64,000 nt of DNA from Aspidiotus rigidus (Eukaryota; Arthropoda; Insecta; Hemiptera; Diaspididae). This document shows positions 23,495-34,904 of the stretch, piece by piece. A program made the translations under genes and the position numbers. The stretch's first letter is position 1; the number at the start of each line of letters is the position of its first letter. Below the pieces are notes generated by a model. The model was not told the DNA's origin, searched no databases, and worked only from the letters and a program-made list of their open reading frames with translations. The stretch covers positions 26,303,501 through 26,367,500 of the forward strand of contig JAVHKY010000003.1 of assembly GCA_035079385.1 (NCBI GenBank), in the 5' to 3' direction.

Positions 23495-24060
23495 GTTGGC
23501 TCGAAATTTTAACAAGGAGCCTGATTTAAGGAGCATACTTCTGAACCTTTTGACATTTGGCAAAACCTGATCTATCCCTAGTGAAGGAGTTGGACTTGGG
23601 AATATTAAGAATACCGAACTGTGTATGACAGGTGTGGGGAACTTGAAGGAGAAAAATGGCCGATTCCTTAAGAAAGTTGTACGTGAAATGCGGAGAATCT
23701 GTTTTGTGGGGTGAATTGGTTTTGAGATTGAGAATAAAATTCAAAACTGGAGTCCCAAGAAGTATGAACTTTGCTAAGTCCTGTTCTATCATATATGGCT
23801 CGGTGCTCAAAGTTTTTCCAAGGGTATCTTTACCATGGCGTAGGAGAAAGTTTGCTTGACGAACCTCGGGACTCTCAATTTTGAACTCAATCCTCAAAAT
23901 CTAAACCAATTTGTCCCATAGAACAACAGGATAGCCGGAAAGCAGAAATTTTTCCAAGCCCTTCTATCATATACTATGGCTAGAAAGTCGAAATATCTCC
24001 TAAGTCCTCTTCCTACCATATAATATTATCGCTCAAGAGTCAAAATATTTCCAAGTCCAA
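23495..24060 (+). mobile_element. Highly diverged HINE-like copy
   Basis: Begins GAAATTTTAACAAGGAGCCTGAT, a decayed version of TTTTAACAGGGAACCTGTT. Further on are CCTGTTCTATCATATATGGCTC, AGTTTTTCCAAGG, TTCTATCATATACTATGGCT and AATATTTCCAAGTCC, which are separated remnants of 45-bp units. The boundaries are approximate. Confidence 0.5.
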
Positions 24061-24640
24061 GTTCTTCATTAGAGTAGATCAGTTTTCGCCGGACACCACA
24101 TGGCGTCGGCGCTCGGCGAATTTTTTAGAGAGCACAAATTATTGGTCATACGTATAGCTCGGAAATTTAAATTTTATTCAACTAGGTCACACCTTCCTTC
24201 CCCTATGCGAGTTATAGTCATATTTGAAAACTTTTCCGAACGTTCAAAGTATATTGAAATGTACGGTCGTCTTCGAAAATTTTTCTGAATCCCTAAACTA
24301 GGACAGAACATCCACCCTCTTCAAAACCACAATTATACAGATACGATAAAAATTCGGTGATTGGTCCATTTTAAATTCTCGCGCTCGAGCAACACTACGC
24401 TGAGTGCGCGCAAGAGAAATAATAATTTTCGCTGTCATTCTTCTTTCAAAATGATTCGCAGTTTATTTCGAAATTTGTGATTAGGACTTCGAAGTTGAAT
24501 AAACATAAACTCGATTTTTCAAAAACAACTCCTTGTACGAATCGGGATGCAGATGCTGCACTTTCACTATGGAAAAAATGAAAGAGAAACTGGTTTCTCG
24601 TCCCTTACTAGAAATCAAACTATCCAACCTAATCCTCTCT
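24061..24640. other. Non-coding DNA, no gene recognised
   Basis: No domain, transposon end or array was seen. Confidence 0.4.
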
Positions 24641-24950
24641 CGAAGGAATGCACCAGTTCGTTCTCTGAAATGACCACCACAGATCGCAGTAGAAGTATTT
24701 TACGTAATCCTCAGGACACGCGAATGTCACGAACTGCAGCAGGATTCTTCACATGCGACAAGACCGCATGTTGTCATTGCTATGCCGCTACTCTCGATCG
24801 AAGGAATGCACCACTATACCACAGATCGCGATAGAAGCATTTTACGTAATTACCAGGACATGCGAATGTCACGATCTATCCGTACTACAGGATGCTTCAC
24901 ATGCGACAAGACCCCATGTTGTCATTGCTATGTCGCTGCTACTCTCGATG
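24641..24950. repeat. Imperfect tandem duplication, about 158-bp unit
   Basis: Unit 1 (24641-24798) and unit 2 (24799-24950) share CGAAGGAATGCACCA, CCACAGATCGC.GTAGAAG, TTTTACGTAAT, CACATGCGACAAGACC and CATGTTGTCATTGCTATG. They differ by substitutions and small indels. Overlapping open frames here have no recognisable domain. Confidence 0.8.
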
Positions 24951-27596
24951 TAGCTTCGATTTGTTTTATTCAATACCTCATGTTACATTGTATTCAGGGT
25001 GGGTTACAACTCAACAATGACTTCTACAATACACCAGATTTTTAGTCGTACTCGCACACTTTGCCGAAACCTTTCTCCTCGAAGTCCGCACTTTTTCCAT
25101 TCTTCGGAAATCGATGAAGAAGATTTCAGTAGATTTTCGATGCAAGTAAAATCCATTCCGTTGGTAGGCAAACGAATTCAAACTCGTACAGAGAGGAAGA
25201 CCACGAAAAGTGATGAAAATGGAGACAAGCATATTTATCACAAAATAAATTGACAGGTCGACGTAAGCACGGAATATGATTAACAAATGTTCAATAGAAA
25301 AGAAACAGGTGGCATCCTTTTTCAAAACTAACACAAAATAACGTAAAAGTTATGTCGAAAAATCGACATGCACTGGCCTTGGTAAATTATATCTACTCAG
25401 GTTGCCAATGACAGCAGTTCAGTAGTATCAAAAGTAAGCTTGTCAGGATAAAATTGACTGGCACTACCGCCAGCGTATTGAAAGGATTGAGAAAGAGGTG
25501 ATTTGTGTCTCATCTTCCTTCATACGCATCACCTTAGCGCCTTCAATATATAGCATTACAAATATATTTCCATTTACGCGGGTGATTCAAAATAAACCAA
25601 TCACGGAATCTCTTCAAAAAAGTTACAATATAGACAGACATTATGATTTTGTTTGCCATCTCTCTGTTCAATCAAGGTTCCGTTAATGACCAAAGCTATG
25701 ACCTAGCCTCAGGATTGAGAAATTTTGATAATCTAAATGTATAAAGCAAAAAGTTTGTTTGTCCGTTCATCTACCCTCTTGAATCTCAAGAACGACTCGA
25801 CCATTTTCGTGATTTATATTTGTATTTATTTCACAAATGAAAATTTTACCTCCCAAAGAAGAAAAGTTCGTAGTAAAAATTGTTTCCTCGCTGCAGCACC
25901 CCTTGATGAGGGTGAAGAAGAACACTGGACAGAATAGACCGATAGAGAATCATCTGAAATGAACGCAGACTGCTGCTTTCGTTGACAGGTCAGGTATTCA
26001 CTAATTACCATCCTGTTCAGTTGTATGTACCTACTAAAATGTTAGATTTCGTATAGTCATAAAAACAATTCTTCGCTAAAAATCACGTTAATAAATTTTA
26101 GTACCCGTATTTTCGCCTCAAGGTTCGCATTCAATATAAATCTGACTGAAGGCTATTATGAATTTGGATGGAAGTATTTTTCGCACATCATGCGACACGT
26201 CAACAATTTAATCATCTTCGAGAAGTTATTCGGAGCAAAGAGGGCTGAATCAGAGTCATCTCGTGATGATGTTCTTGCGAAAGAACTTGAGAATGATCAT
26301 AGGAAGGTCAGACGAATTACAGACCTAATAAAAATAGAGCTGTAAATTTTTACATTGAGGCGAGAGATGATGAAGAATTGAAATTCTTAACAGCCGCTAC
26401 TGATCGCTCACAGACTGTATAGCTTCGGGGTGTGTTTGAAAAAGTATACCAAGCATCTCACTTTTCTTGAGATTAACCAATAAATGCTTCTCTATTAACT
26501 GTACCAAAAATCATTTCAAGATCGCGACCGCAATATGAAGTGGCTATCTCTGACTCTGGGCCCTTTTCTTCCATCTGTCTTCTTGAGAAGATTATATCAG
26601 TTTCAACTTATGGCCGCTTTGCTGTTGCTCATGTTCAGTCTGAATATCTTGATTGCCAGTTATTTTATCAATCCTCGGAAATTGTTCGGTCTGTATCCTT
26701 GTTAAAAGCTTATACTTTGATCTTGAGGACTGACCTTGATAAGCATATTTTGCATATTCATTCGTTACTTTATCGCCTCCTTTCGCCCAATAACAACATC
26801 TTTACGTAGACGAATTTTGGCGCCTATCTTTTTTCGTCAGTCAATTTCTCGTAAATAAAAGATTTTACGGCCATAAGATGACAGCGTATGGGCTTTCGTC
26901 TGTCAGGTATTGTGTCATACAGTCATATAGTACCGACCTACCTAGTTTCGTCGAACGAACAGACAGATGTGGCGTGTACAACTTATTACAAGATAACAAA
27001 TTACAATGAGGTTCCATCGTGTGCCACAATTAATATGAAAATTTCTTTTCGGTATACCTACGGGGAAAAGGAAGAAAAAAAAAAGGTTGCGGTTTATCTG
27101 GTCTACGTGTGTTGTCGTTTATCTTATTTTTTTAACTGGGATGTTGGAATGCAGTAACAACCTCGCCAGAACGTTGCTGGGTGTCGAGCTGTATATTTCA
27201 GTTTCATTATTATACATCACAGACCAAGACTGGTGTAAAAATGTTGGGCGATACGCGTTGCCGTTTGTTACTTTGATATATTTCTCGCACCATACAATAA
27301 CGATTCACAAAACAATTGTTCTCGTCGTGAATTCGAATAATTCGATCATCTTTTCTCTTCGCGTCTCCGTTTTCCTCCGCCACCACCTTCGCCAGATATC
27401 ATCTCTTTTATGTTTCAGACGTTGAACTTCACCGTTGAGGTAAAGCAATGAAAGCAATTGTTAAGACATTGACGGAGCCGGAGCTATCATTGCTAGATGT
27501 TGTTTACGGCTTTGCTTCAGCTACTTCTCCATACCGTTAGTGTAGTCTCGAGTATACAAAAAGAAGCCATAAGAAAAGAAAGAAAAACCCAATGAC
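24951..27596. other. Non-coding DNA, no gene recognised
   Basis: Several short open frames (for example 26540-26809 and 27087-27425) lack recognisable domains. No repeat structure was seen. Confidence 0.45.
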
Positions 27597-27945
27597 GCGA
27601 CGCTCTGTAGTACCGAAGAGGCAGTAAGATAGTAAAAATCACGTAATCGACCAACGTATGATTATTGTGATTCGAACTTTTCCAGGGCATACGATAGAGA
27701 TACCGAACATCAAAAAACTATAATACTGCGTATACTCCCTCTTCATACAAATTTATTTCACGAGGAGGCTGTTAGAACGTTCGCTAATTAAAAATTACGA
27801 GCCGAGTTTCACGCGATTCGGTGCCATCCCACAAATCAAAACGTGCGTAATCTCCTTAAATACGTGCAACTTGTACAAAATTTACGTTTTCACAATAGCT
27901 GCGTTCATGAGAACCTATACCGAAACGGGAAAGGCTATTTAGTAC
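27597..27945 (+). repeat. Dispersed duplication, copy 1 (partner 33150-33475)
   Basis: Collinear with 33150-33475. Shared blocks include CGCTCTGTAG, ATTGTGATTCGAACTTTTCC (one difference), GAGGCTGTTAGAA (one difference), TTCGCTAATTAAAAATTACG and CATCCCACAAATCAAAACGT, GCGTAATCT. It is non-coding. Confidence 0.85.
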
Positions 27946-27983
27946 ACTCTGACCTTCTGTTCACCTCCATTCAGGAGACGGCA

Positions 27984-28510
27984 TCATAAAGGATGGCAAT
28001 TTCTTGTGTGTTATCATTATTTCGAATATCTGTCTGAACTCGATCCACTTGCAATTTCAAATGTGTACTCGTCATTCTAAAAATATTGCGAAAATTCAAA
28101 CGAGACCAGCCCTCTTGATACTCTTCAGGTTGGGAAGCCAACTAGCGGTAACGGAGCGAATTTGCCAGGAAAAAATTTCAAGAAAATTGTCGATCGATTG
28201 TTCATTAATTTGCAATATTTGTTATTTTACTCTAGCGCTAAACTAGGTTTGAAGGATGAAAATTTCTTGTGTGAAATCATTGGAATATCTGTCTGAATTC
28301 AATCTACGTTCGTGTTCATATAAGTACTTGTTATTCTGTAATTGTTGAAAAAACTCAAAGATGGCATCTAGCTCTTTTTGATGTCCCTCAGTTGGCTCGG
28401 GTTGGGAAGCCAATCAGCAGTGGCGATGAATCTGCCAAAAAATTCCAAAAAATTTGTTGGTCGGGTCTTCATCAATTTGCAATTTGTCATTTTACCCTAC
28501 CAATAATTTT
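27984..28510 (+). repeat. Imperfect tandem duplication, about 260-bp unit
   Basis: The first unit starts near AAGGATGGCAATTTCTTGTG, the second near AAGGATGAAAATTTCTTGTG (28252). Both continue through AATATCTGTCTGAA, GGTTGGGAAGCCAA and CATCAATTTGCAAT-like words. Substitutions are frequent. Confidence 0.75.
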
Positions 28511-28627
28511 TTGACATGTTCCATGTCTTTTCTCTCGCCGGACCCCGATTTTGAAACTCGCGAGTACACCCCCACCCCGTCAAGAGAAATCTCTACCCCG
28601 TGGGTGATTCAGAAATTCGCGGGTACA

Positions 28628-28653
28628 CCCCGCATAATAATAATAATTAATAA

Positions 28654-28694
<41 letters not shown>

Positions 28695-28850
28695 AAATAA
28701 TTAATATAATTAAATAATTAAATAAATAAATAATTAAATAATTAAATAAATAAATAATTAAATAATTAATATAATTAAATAATTAAATAATTAAATAATT
28801 AAATAAATAAAATAATAATTAAATAATTAATATAATTGATAATTAGAAAA
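28628..28850. repeat. TAAA/TAAT microsatellite
   Basis: Long run of TAAA and TTAAATAA words. It starts directly after a GC-richer piece with two similar GCGRGTACACCCC motifs (28560-28630). Confidence 0.9.
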
Positions 28851-28883
28851 TTTTTCAAGTCCCTCTCCCCATCATATATGACT

Positions 28884-29192
28884 GGATAGTCGAAATTTTT
28901 CCAAGTCCCCTAGACTTGAATTGTCTCATACCATTCCAATACAACAGCGAGACAGGGGGCGAACGAGCGGAGCGAGTTCGCGCTACCTCATATTTCTCAT
29001 AGAAGACTTGAATTTTCTCATACCATTCCAATACAACAGCGAGATCGCTCGTTCGCCCCACGAAAGTTGATACCTCAAAATATAGAATACCCACAATTAC
29101 CTCAAAATATTTCTCATACAAGACTTATACGACGCCAAGATAGGTAAAGGGGTAAATGAATAATATCTCACGAACACTTGACCTAGTAGAAG
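28884..29192 (+). repeat. Recent duplication, long copy
   Basis: Shares GGATAGTCGAAATTTTTCC, AAGTCCCCTAGACTTGAATT and the following sequence, nearly base for base, with 29378-29569. Its first bases are a remnant of the 45-bp satellite. It contains the palindrome-like GCGAACGAGCGGAGCGAGTT. It holds about 120 bases that the second copy lacks, bounded by ATATTTCTCATA direct repeats. Confidence 0.85.
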
Positions 29193-29195
29193 AAT

Positions 29196-29201
29196 TAATA
29201 A

Positions 29202-29264
<63 letters not shown>

Positions 29265-29372
29265 ATATAAATAAATAAATATAAATAAATAAATATAAAT
29301 AAATAAATAAATAAATAAATAAAAAATATTAAATAATAAAATAATAAAATAATAAAATAATTAAATAAATAA
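29196..29372. repeat. (TAAA)n microsatellite
   Basis: Uninterrupted TAAA units grading into TATAAATAAA and AATAAAATAATAAAA. It separates the two copies of the recent duplication. Confidence 0.95.
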
Positions 29373-29377
29373 AGGCT

Positions 29378-29569
29378 GGATAGTCGAAATTTTTCCAAGT
29401 CCCCTAGACTTGAATTGTCTCATACCATTCCAATACAACAGCGAGACAGGGAGCGAACGAGCGGAGCGAGTTCGCGCTACCTCATATTTCTCATATAAGA
29501 CTTATACGACGCCAAGATAGGTAAAGGGGTAAACGAATAATATCTCACGAACACTTGACCTAGTAGAAG
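29378..29569 (+). repeat. Recent duplication, short copy
   Basis: Nearly identical to 28884-29192 except for the internal deletion. Both copies end CACTTGACCTAGTAGAAG. Confidence 0.85.
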
Positions 29570-29795
29570 CTTAGAATGAAATATTTCAAGATGACTGATA
29601 AAATATAAAAGACATGGAACATGATTTTCATTTATTTGGCTATGCCAGAAAATTTTTTTTTTAATTTTACTCCGCTTTTTGGAGGGAGTGGTAAGTCGTC
29701 TCCTCCACTCGGAATTCAAAGGTAGACCTCATTCTCTGGCTATAGCCTCCTTTTTTCTCAGAAAAAGACGGAAGAGATAGATAATAATCTATTAA

Positions 29796-30278
29796 GGGTG
29801 TGCTTTACTTGTGAAAATATGCTCGTAAAACATGGTACCAAAAATCACATTTTACTGCTCCAATTTTTAACGGGACTTTCTGAATAATTGAAATGTTTTC
29901 TAGAAAGGTTCAACCAGGGGCGCTATCGAAGCAGAATTTTAAAATTTTTTCTTATACTCTCTCAATTAAACGTTGAAATTGGTAAAAATTCGTCTATTTT
30001 CTGACAAGAGTGAAATTCTTCTGGAGCCAAAATTTAGGATTCTGTTCCGGTAGCGCCTTTTGTTCAACCCTTCTATACAACATTTCCGTCGGAAAATGGA
30101 GCCCTGAGATGTGACCTTGCAAAATCATTCCTCGTCATTTGTTACGAGGACTACCCACGCACGTCCGACAAGCGTCGCGTAGTGACCGCTGGCTTCCCGA
30201 ACCTTGCAGGGTTTTTGGGGATGTTTATGCAACTTATCGTACACCATTTCAGAGTTTCCAAACAAGTAAAGCACACCC
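29796..30278. mobile_element. piggyBac-type MITE with TTAA target duplication
   Basis: TTAA at 29792-29795 and 30279-30282 flank perfect 17-bp inverted ends GGGTGTGCTTTACTTGT. Further inside, the arms remain inverted though diverged: TCACAT..., GCTCCA.TTTT, GAAATGTT.T.TAGAA and GGCGCTA.CG.A.CAGAAT occur on both sides. A minus-strand frame of 67 codons (30125-30328) crosses the right end and is probably spurious. The TTAA target and GGG start point to piggyBac; no transposase is present. Confidence 0.7.
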
Positions 30279-30686
30279 TTAAGAGAGGAGAGAGCTGAAA
30301 AAACGGCAGCCCCTTTTAAAGGTATCAAAGTCTTAGAATTTGCTCGACGCGTACTGAAGCTACCTCCCGGAGGTTCCCTAAAACCCTCAAAATTTCAAAT
30401 CATACTCAAAAGTTAGTATATGACATATCGTTGGAGAATATGAGCACTGACAAGCCTCAAAATCTCAATTTTGGGCTCTCATATAGCATATTATTGTGTC
30501 ATATTTTAGTTCTTTTGGGACACGTATAAGGATTTCTCAACCTTAAGACAATGTCTGCCGTTAAGTACTTGATGGTTTGCGACCTCGAGGTCTGACAAAG
30601 TTTCAACTCTCGGACCTCAATGTGAGAATTGGGACTTGAAAGAATTTCGTTTTCCGTAGTACATGTTCTCTTGACCAATTTGTGTC

Positions 30687-31425
30687 GGTAGCGTTGCGCT
30701 AAACTCGCAGATATAATAACAAGTTGCAAGCATTAAGGGCAACCAAGCGTCATCGCGCCAGTGCTCATCCATTTAACGTTTTTGTGTTCGTGTGACCGAG
30801 TGATTTTGTGGAGTTACTATGTACCCAGCAGCGTAGTAACGAGTTTACATGACGAACTTGAGTCTTACAAATTGATAAGCCATCAAGCCAAAAAGAGAAT
30901 ACCTGAGAGTCGAGTCATCAAACCTCTTAATTTAAAAATAAATGATCAGCCTGGAATTATTCTTCTCTGGTGGTACGTTCTCCAAAAAGGGTACGTAAGA
31001 ACGTACGAACTCTCACGTTCAATTCGTGTTTGTAGCGTTGCACCAAACTCGCAGATAGAATAATAAGTTGCAAACACCATAAGCAGCCGAGCCTTTAAGC
31101 GCTGGTGCTTATCAAATTTTTGTCTCTGTGCAAACAAGGGATTTTTTGGATTGACTATTGAGCAGCGTGGGGACAAGTTTGCACGACAAAGACGAGCCTC
31201 TGAGTTTTATTAATTGATAAATCATCAAGCCACCTATAGGAAAAATGGACTGCTTAAGAGTCAAGTTGTCAAACATCTAAACCGAAGGGCACAAAATCAG
31301 CCTGGTATTTTTCTCTGGTGGTGCGCTCTTCAAAATAGGGAGGTAAGAACGCAATTTATGTTAGGTAGCGTTGCACCAAACTCGCGGATAGAATTACAAG
31401 TTACCAGCGGCGTGGGAACAAATCT
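30687..31425 (+). repeat. Satellite-like tandem repeat, about 335-345-bp unit
   Basis: Three starts of the same unit (GTAGCGTTGC.C.AAACTCGC) occur near 30688, 31032 and 31365. The two full units share ATTGATAA.CCATCAAGCCA, ATCAGCCTGG.ATT and CTCTGGTGGT.CG. The third is only a beginning. Sequence upstream to about 30640 may be the end of a preceding unit. Confidence 0.8.
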
Positions 31426-31845
31426 AGTGAGTCTAACGAGTGCATATGCTGTTGAATGGGGAAAATTACGGTCTCCATATAATTATGCATTAGAGAAGAG
31501 ATTTTCAGATAGAAGATTTTGTTACTCGTGCATTCATTTGTATTGTATTTGACTAATGTTAAATTTCGCACTCCTTAGCTAAAGTCACTCTTTAGATCTT
31601 TGATTTTGTATTACACAAGTTGATCGCTTGAATACTTTTTCAATTTCTGGGAGACTTTCGTGCATTTTTGGACATTTTTATTTAATCCCTTCAAGGGTGG
31701 CTCGATAGTTTCATCATGTTCTCCTTTGCCAAATAGATAAGATCGTATGAAAAAAGGGGGTCATCTTCTAAAGACTCAGGAATATGGAATTCTTGCAATA
31801 TCAGTCAGTAGCGCTTCAAGATAGATCAAAATGAATGCAAACGTG

Positions 31846-32875
31846 GTTGGCGGCCATCTACATCTGGATGGTTATGTTTAGATGAGGTCTCGAACAGCGG
31901 CGGGAAAGATGTATTGGGACTGTCAAAGAGTTCGCAGAAGAGAATGTTGTACACGTACAATTAGTACAGTACCAGCGAATGATGGTGCCGTGACATTTTT
32001 GAAAGGGTTGAATGAGTCTCAACATGCTCATGCCCCGGATGTTGAGGCGGCAGCGGTAGAGGAGTTAACGCTAAGTGTGAAAGAAACCGCAGCAGCGCAT
32101 TCGAAGAGTGTTCCATCTCAAATACTCCGTTCGAAACTTGCGGGGGTGAGCTCCGGAGTCTTGAGTGAGCTCCCGGAGCAGAGCATGTTGACACGGACCA
32201 TTCGAAGAATGGGCGGAAGGAGTTACACGCTAATCCCAAGAAGTTAGAGGATTTGAGTAAGTTGCTAACTCGTTACACGCAAACTCTCAACGGTGACCGG
32301 TTCCTGTTGCACGACACCGGTCCTGAAAATAAAGAAGAAGATAATGATGACGACTTCGAGGTTGAATTTGGAGAGCAAGAGAATAGTTGGATTTGCAACG
32401 AGACGGAATATCGAGTTCTTATGCAAGTGGCCGATATGGTTTATGGATGTGCACACTCAAAGTGTCTCCCACTATTTTTGCACAATTCTTTACAGAGAAG
32501 GAATGCCGTTGTAGAATCTGATGCTCTTCCTCGTGTTCATGCCCTCCTACCCGGCAAGACAAAGGACATGTACAAAGAAGTAATGACAACGGTAGGCGAT
32601 GTAGAACGATATCGGATAAATGCTGGCCGCTCGCTGAAGATAATCTCAGACTTTGAACTGGGCATAATACCTGAGTGCGAAGAAGTATATCCTGGGATAG
32701 CCATCACACGATGTTTCTATCATATGCGCCAGTCCATCTACCGCCGTGTTCAAGAAGAAGGCCTTGTGACGAATTACCGAGTTCAGGATGATCTCTAAAT
32801 CAAGAACTTCGCACACATGACGTCGGCCTTTGCCTACGTTCCTGTTCCCGATGTCCGGACAGTTTATCTTCTTTT
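31846..32875 (+). pseudogene. FLYWCH zinc finger / MULE transposase relic, N-terminal part
   Basis: Order of blocks: a FLYWCH-type finger (about 31882-32030; YWDCQRVRRRECCTRTIS with the later HAHAP histidines), a helical linker (SQILRSKLAGVSSGVLSELP), TRYTQTLNGDRFLLHDTG, then the MULE domain. The first catalytic region is readable in another frame (FATRRNIEFLCKWPIWFMD, 32398-32454), then ALLPGKTKDMYKEVMTTVGD, the second acidic motif ISDFELG (32643-32663) and the C-x2-H motif CFYHMRQ. A TAA at 32796-32798 precedes NFAHMTSAFAYVPVPDV. At least three frameshifts (near 32215, 32385 and 32500) and stop codons show it is dead. The C-terminal part is absent; a complementary half lies at 57304-57907. 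Confidence 0.8.
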
Positions 32876-33149
32876 TTCGGGTAAATTGTTTTCGGGCTTT
32901 GCGTTTTCGGGGAAATTTCCTCGGGCAAATGTCGGTAAACCGCAAGATTGCTCTTCTGCTTACTTCCGATTTTTTGTGACAGATTTAGCTCCATTGTCAT
33001 TTGAGTTGTTAACTTGCGGATTGATCTTCAATGTGAGCAACTATGTTGTGTACCGTATTGCCGTTCTCGATTCTTCCCTTATCATCTCCTCTAGATGTTA
33101 CCAAAAGAACTAATACGTAGATATTAGAAAAGATGAACCATCTAGGTCA
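32876..33149. other. Non-coding DNA with TTTTCGGG words
   Basis: Four to five TTCGGG-type words in the first 65 bases resemble the short repeat at 58396-58490. The rest is unrecognised. Confidence 0.4.
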
Positions 33150-33475
33150 CGACGCTCTGTAGGACTAATAAGGTCGCAAGAAATTAAGCACAATTACGTA
33201 ATCGACCCAGCATATGAGTATTGTGATTCAAACTTTTCCAGGGTATGCAGAGAAACTATGATACTGTGTTTTCTTCTTGATACTAATTTATTACCCGAGA
33301 AGGCTGTTAGAATGTTCGCTAATTAAAAATTACGAGCTGAGTTCCACGCAATACAGTGTCATCCCACAAATCAAAACGTGCGTAATCTTCTTACGTGCAA
33401 GTTGTACAAGAGATTCTCGTCACCACGATTGCTTTTTACATTCGTACGAATTCACCGAATGAAAATAGGCTGTAC
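33150..33475 (+). repeat. Dispersed duplication, copy 2 (partner 27597-27945)
   Basis: Diverged but collinear with copy 1 in the same orientation, with several small deletions. The 5.2 kb between the copies holds microsatellites, a piggyBac-type MITE, a satellite array and the MULE relic. Confidence 0.85.
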
Positions 33476-34904
33476 AGCAGGATGAAGCCGATTATGGTAA
33501 GACGTATGGACGTATTGTAATTTTTGACTTTCTTCTAACCAAAGAGTTTACCTTCACCCTACCGCACGACCCGGTTTCAACATACGAACTTCGCGTTCGG
33601 TTGGTTCGATATTAATTTTTTCAGAACGTCGTAAAAGTCGGTACAACTAAAACCTTATCGTATCTCTCATTTCACATGTAAATCCCTATCAATACATTAG
33701 CCTGCGCAGTCAAAATATTACAATAATGATTACCGCGGCGGTCTCGTTTACCATAAATTTCGTCGTACTTATCCGACGCAACAAAGGGTACTTTTTTAGC
33801 TTAATTTGACGGTCAGGATGTGCGGTGGATGTCTAGAAGTTGGTCGTAAACGTATTAATATGTACGTAATAAGCGCCCCTTTTAGACCGCTTCCCATCGG
33901 GTTAGAGAAACGAGGAACGCACGACAAAAATCGCGCTTAATAAGCTCGAAAATTGCTCGAAATACACCGTCAATTACGAACGTAGCGAGAATACGAATGA
34001 TAAATATTAAACCGACTGTGCATTAAGTCGTATTCAAAGATGGAGCGTAACAGACTTAGAAATGGTACGGTAAGTACGTTTATCTTCTTCTTCGCGAGGC
34101 CGAAGATTGTAGCAATGAAACGAAGAAGACAAGCAACAGTCCGAGTAATAAATGATAGTCTTCGAGAAAATTAGACGTCACGATTTTATTTAAGATACGG
34201 TACATTCAAACGTAAAGAACTCTCAGGTAAGAGAGCGTGTATAGTATACTGTATACATCGTAGTCGTTAGTTGAACTTTTCCCCCCTTCTTTCAATCCTC
34301 TACTTTTTTCTCTCTTACTACTTAGTCTCTTTATTCAGTGGTAACTAAAATGCAAAAATTAAGCGTATATGGACGGTTTAGCGGTTTACGTACAGTATCC
34401 GTTATTTAGATACGCCGCTATAGCATAATTATTATCAAATGCATCGTCGGCAGTCAGTCAAGAGCGTACTCTGATGAGCTTATAGTGTTGTCAACAAACT
34501 GTACGGTCACAGATGTAGGACACTCACTTGTGGTCGAGCCAGTAACTCTTATTTGTAAATGGCCCAATTGTGTCCTGTTATTGATTTGAAATTTCAGATG
34601 GGAAAAGTTACCTGCAAGTTTAACAATTTAGTGGATCATTCACGCTGTCAAGCAATTCTGAATGGATTTTTGAAGAATACATTTTTTCATCTGGACTCGA
34701 AGATCAATCACCAAAATATTCAGTAAGTTGGCTACGAAATTGAGAAATGGAATTAAATTAATACGTTCTTGTATTTTACAATTATGGTTGATCATATTGA
34801 TACAAAAGTTGTACTCTACGAAAGAGTAGCGAAATATTTCCTGTAGTTTTTAAATCCTTGTACCTCTGTGTTGTTTTTACTTTCCTATACTTTTTCTATT
34901 CTTT
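33476..34904. other. Non-coding DNA, no gene recognised
   Basis: Unique-looking sequence; no domain or repeat was seen. Confidence 0.45.

Noticed and set aside
23640..23900. Overlapping frames on both strands near 23.7 kb as genes
   Set aside because: Lie in a diverged HINE-like copy; no domain.
26540..26809. 89-residue frame as a host exon
   Set aside because: No recognisable domain, and splice-like context could not be established by eye.
27597..33475. LTR retrotransposon with 350-base LTRs
   Set aside because: Duplicated segments do not start TG and end CA, and there is no gag-pol, primer-binding site or polypurine tract between them.
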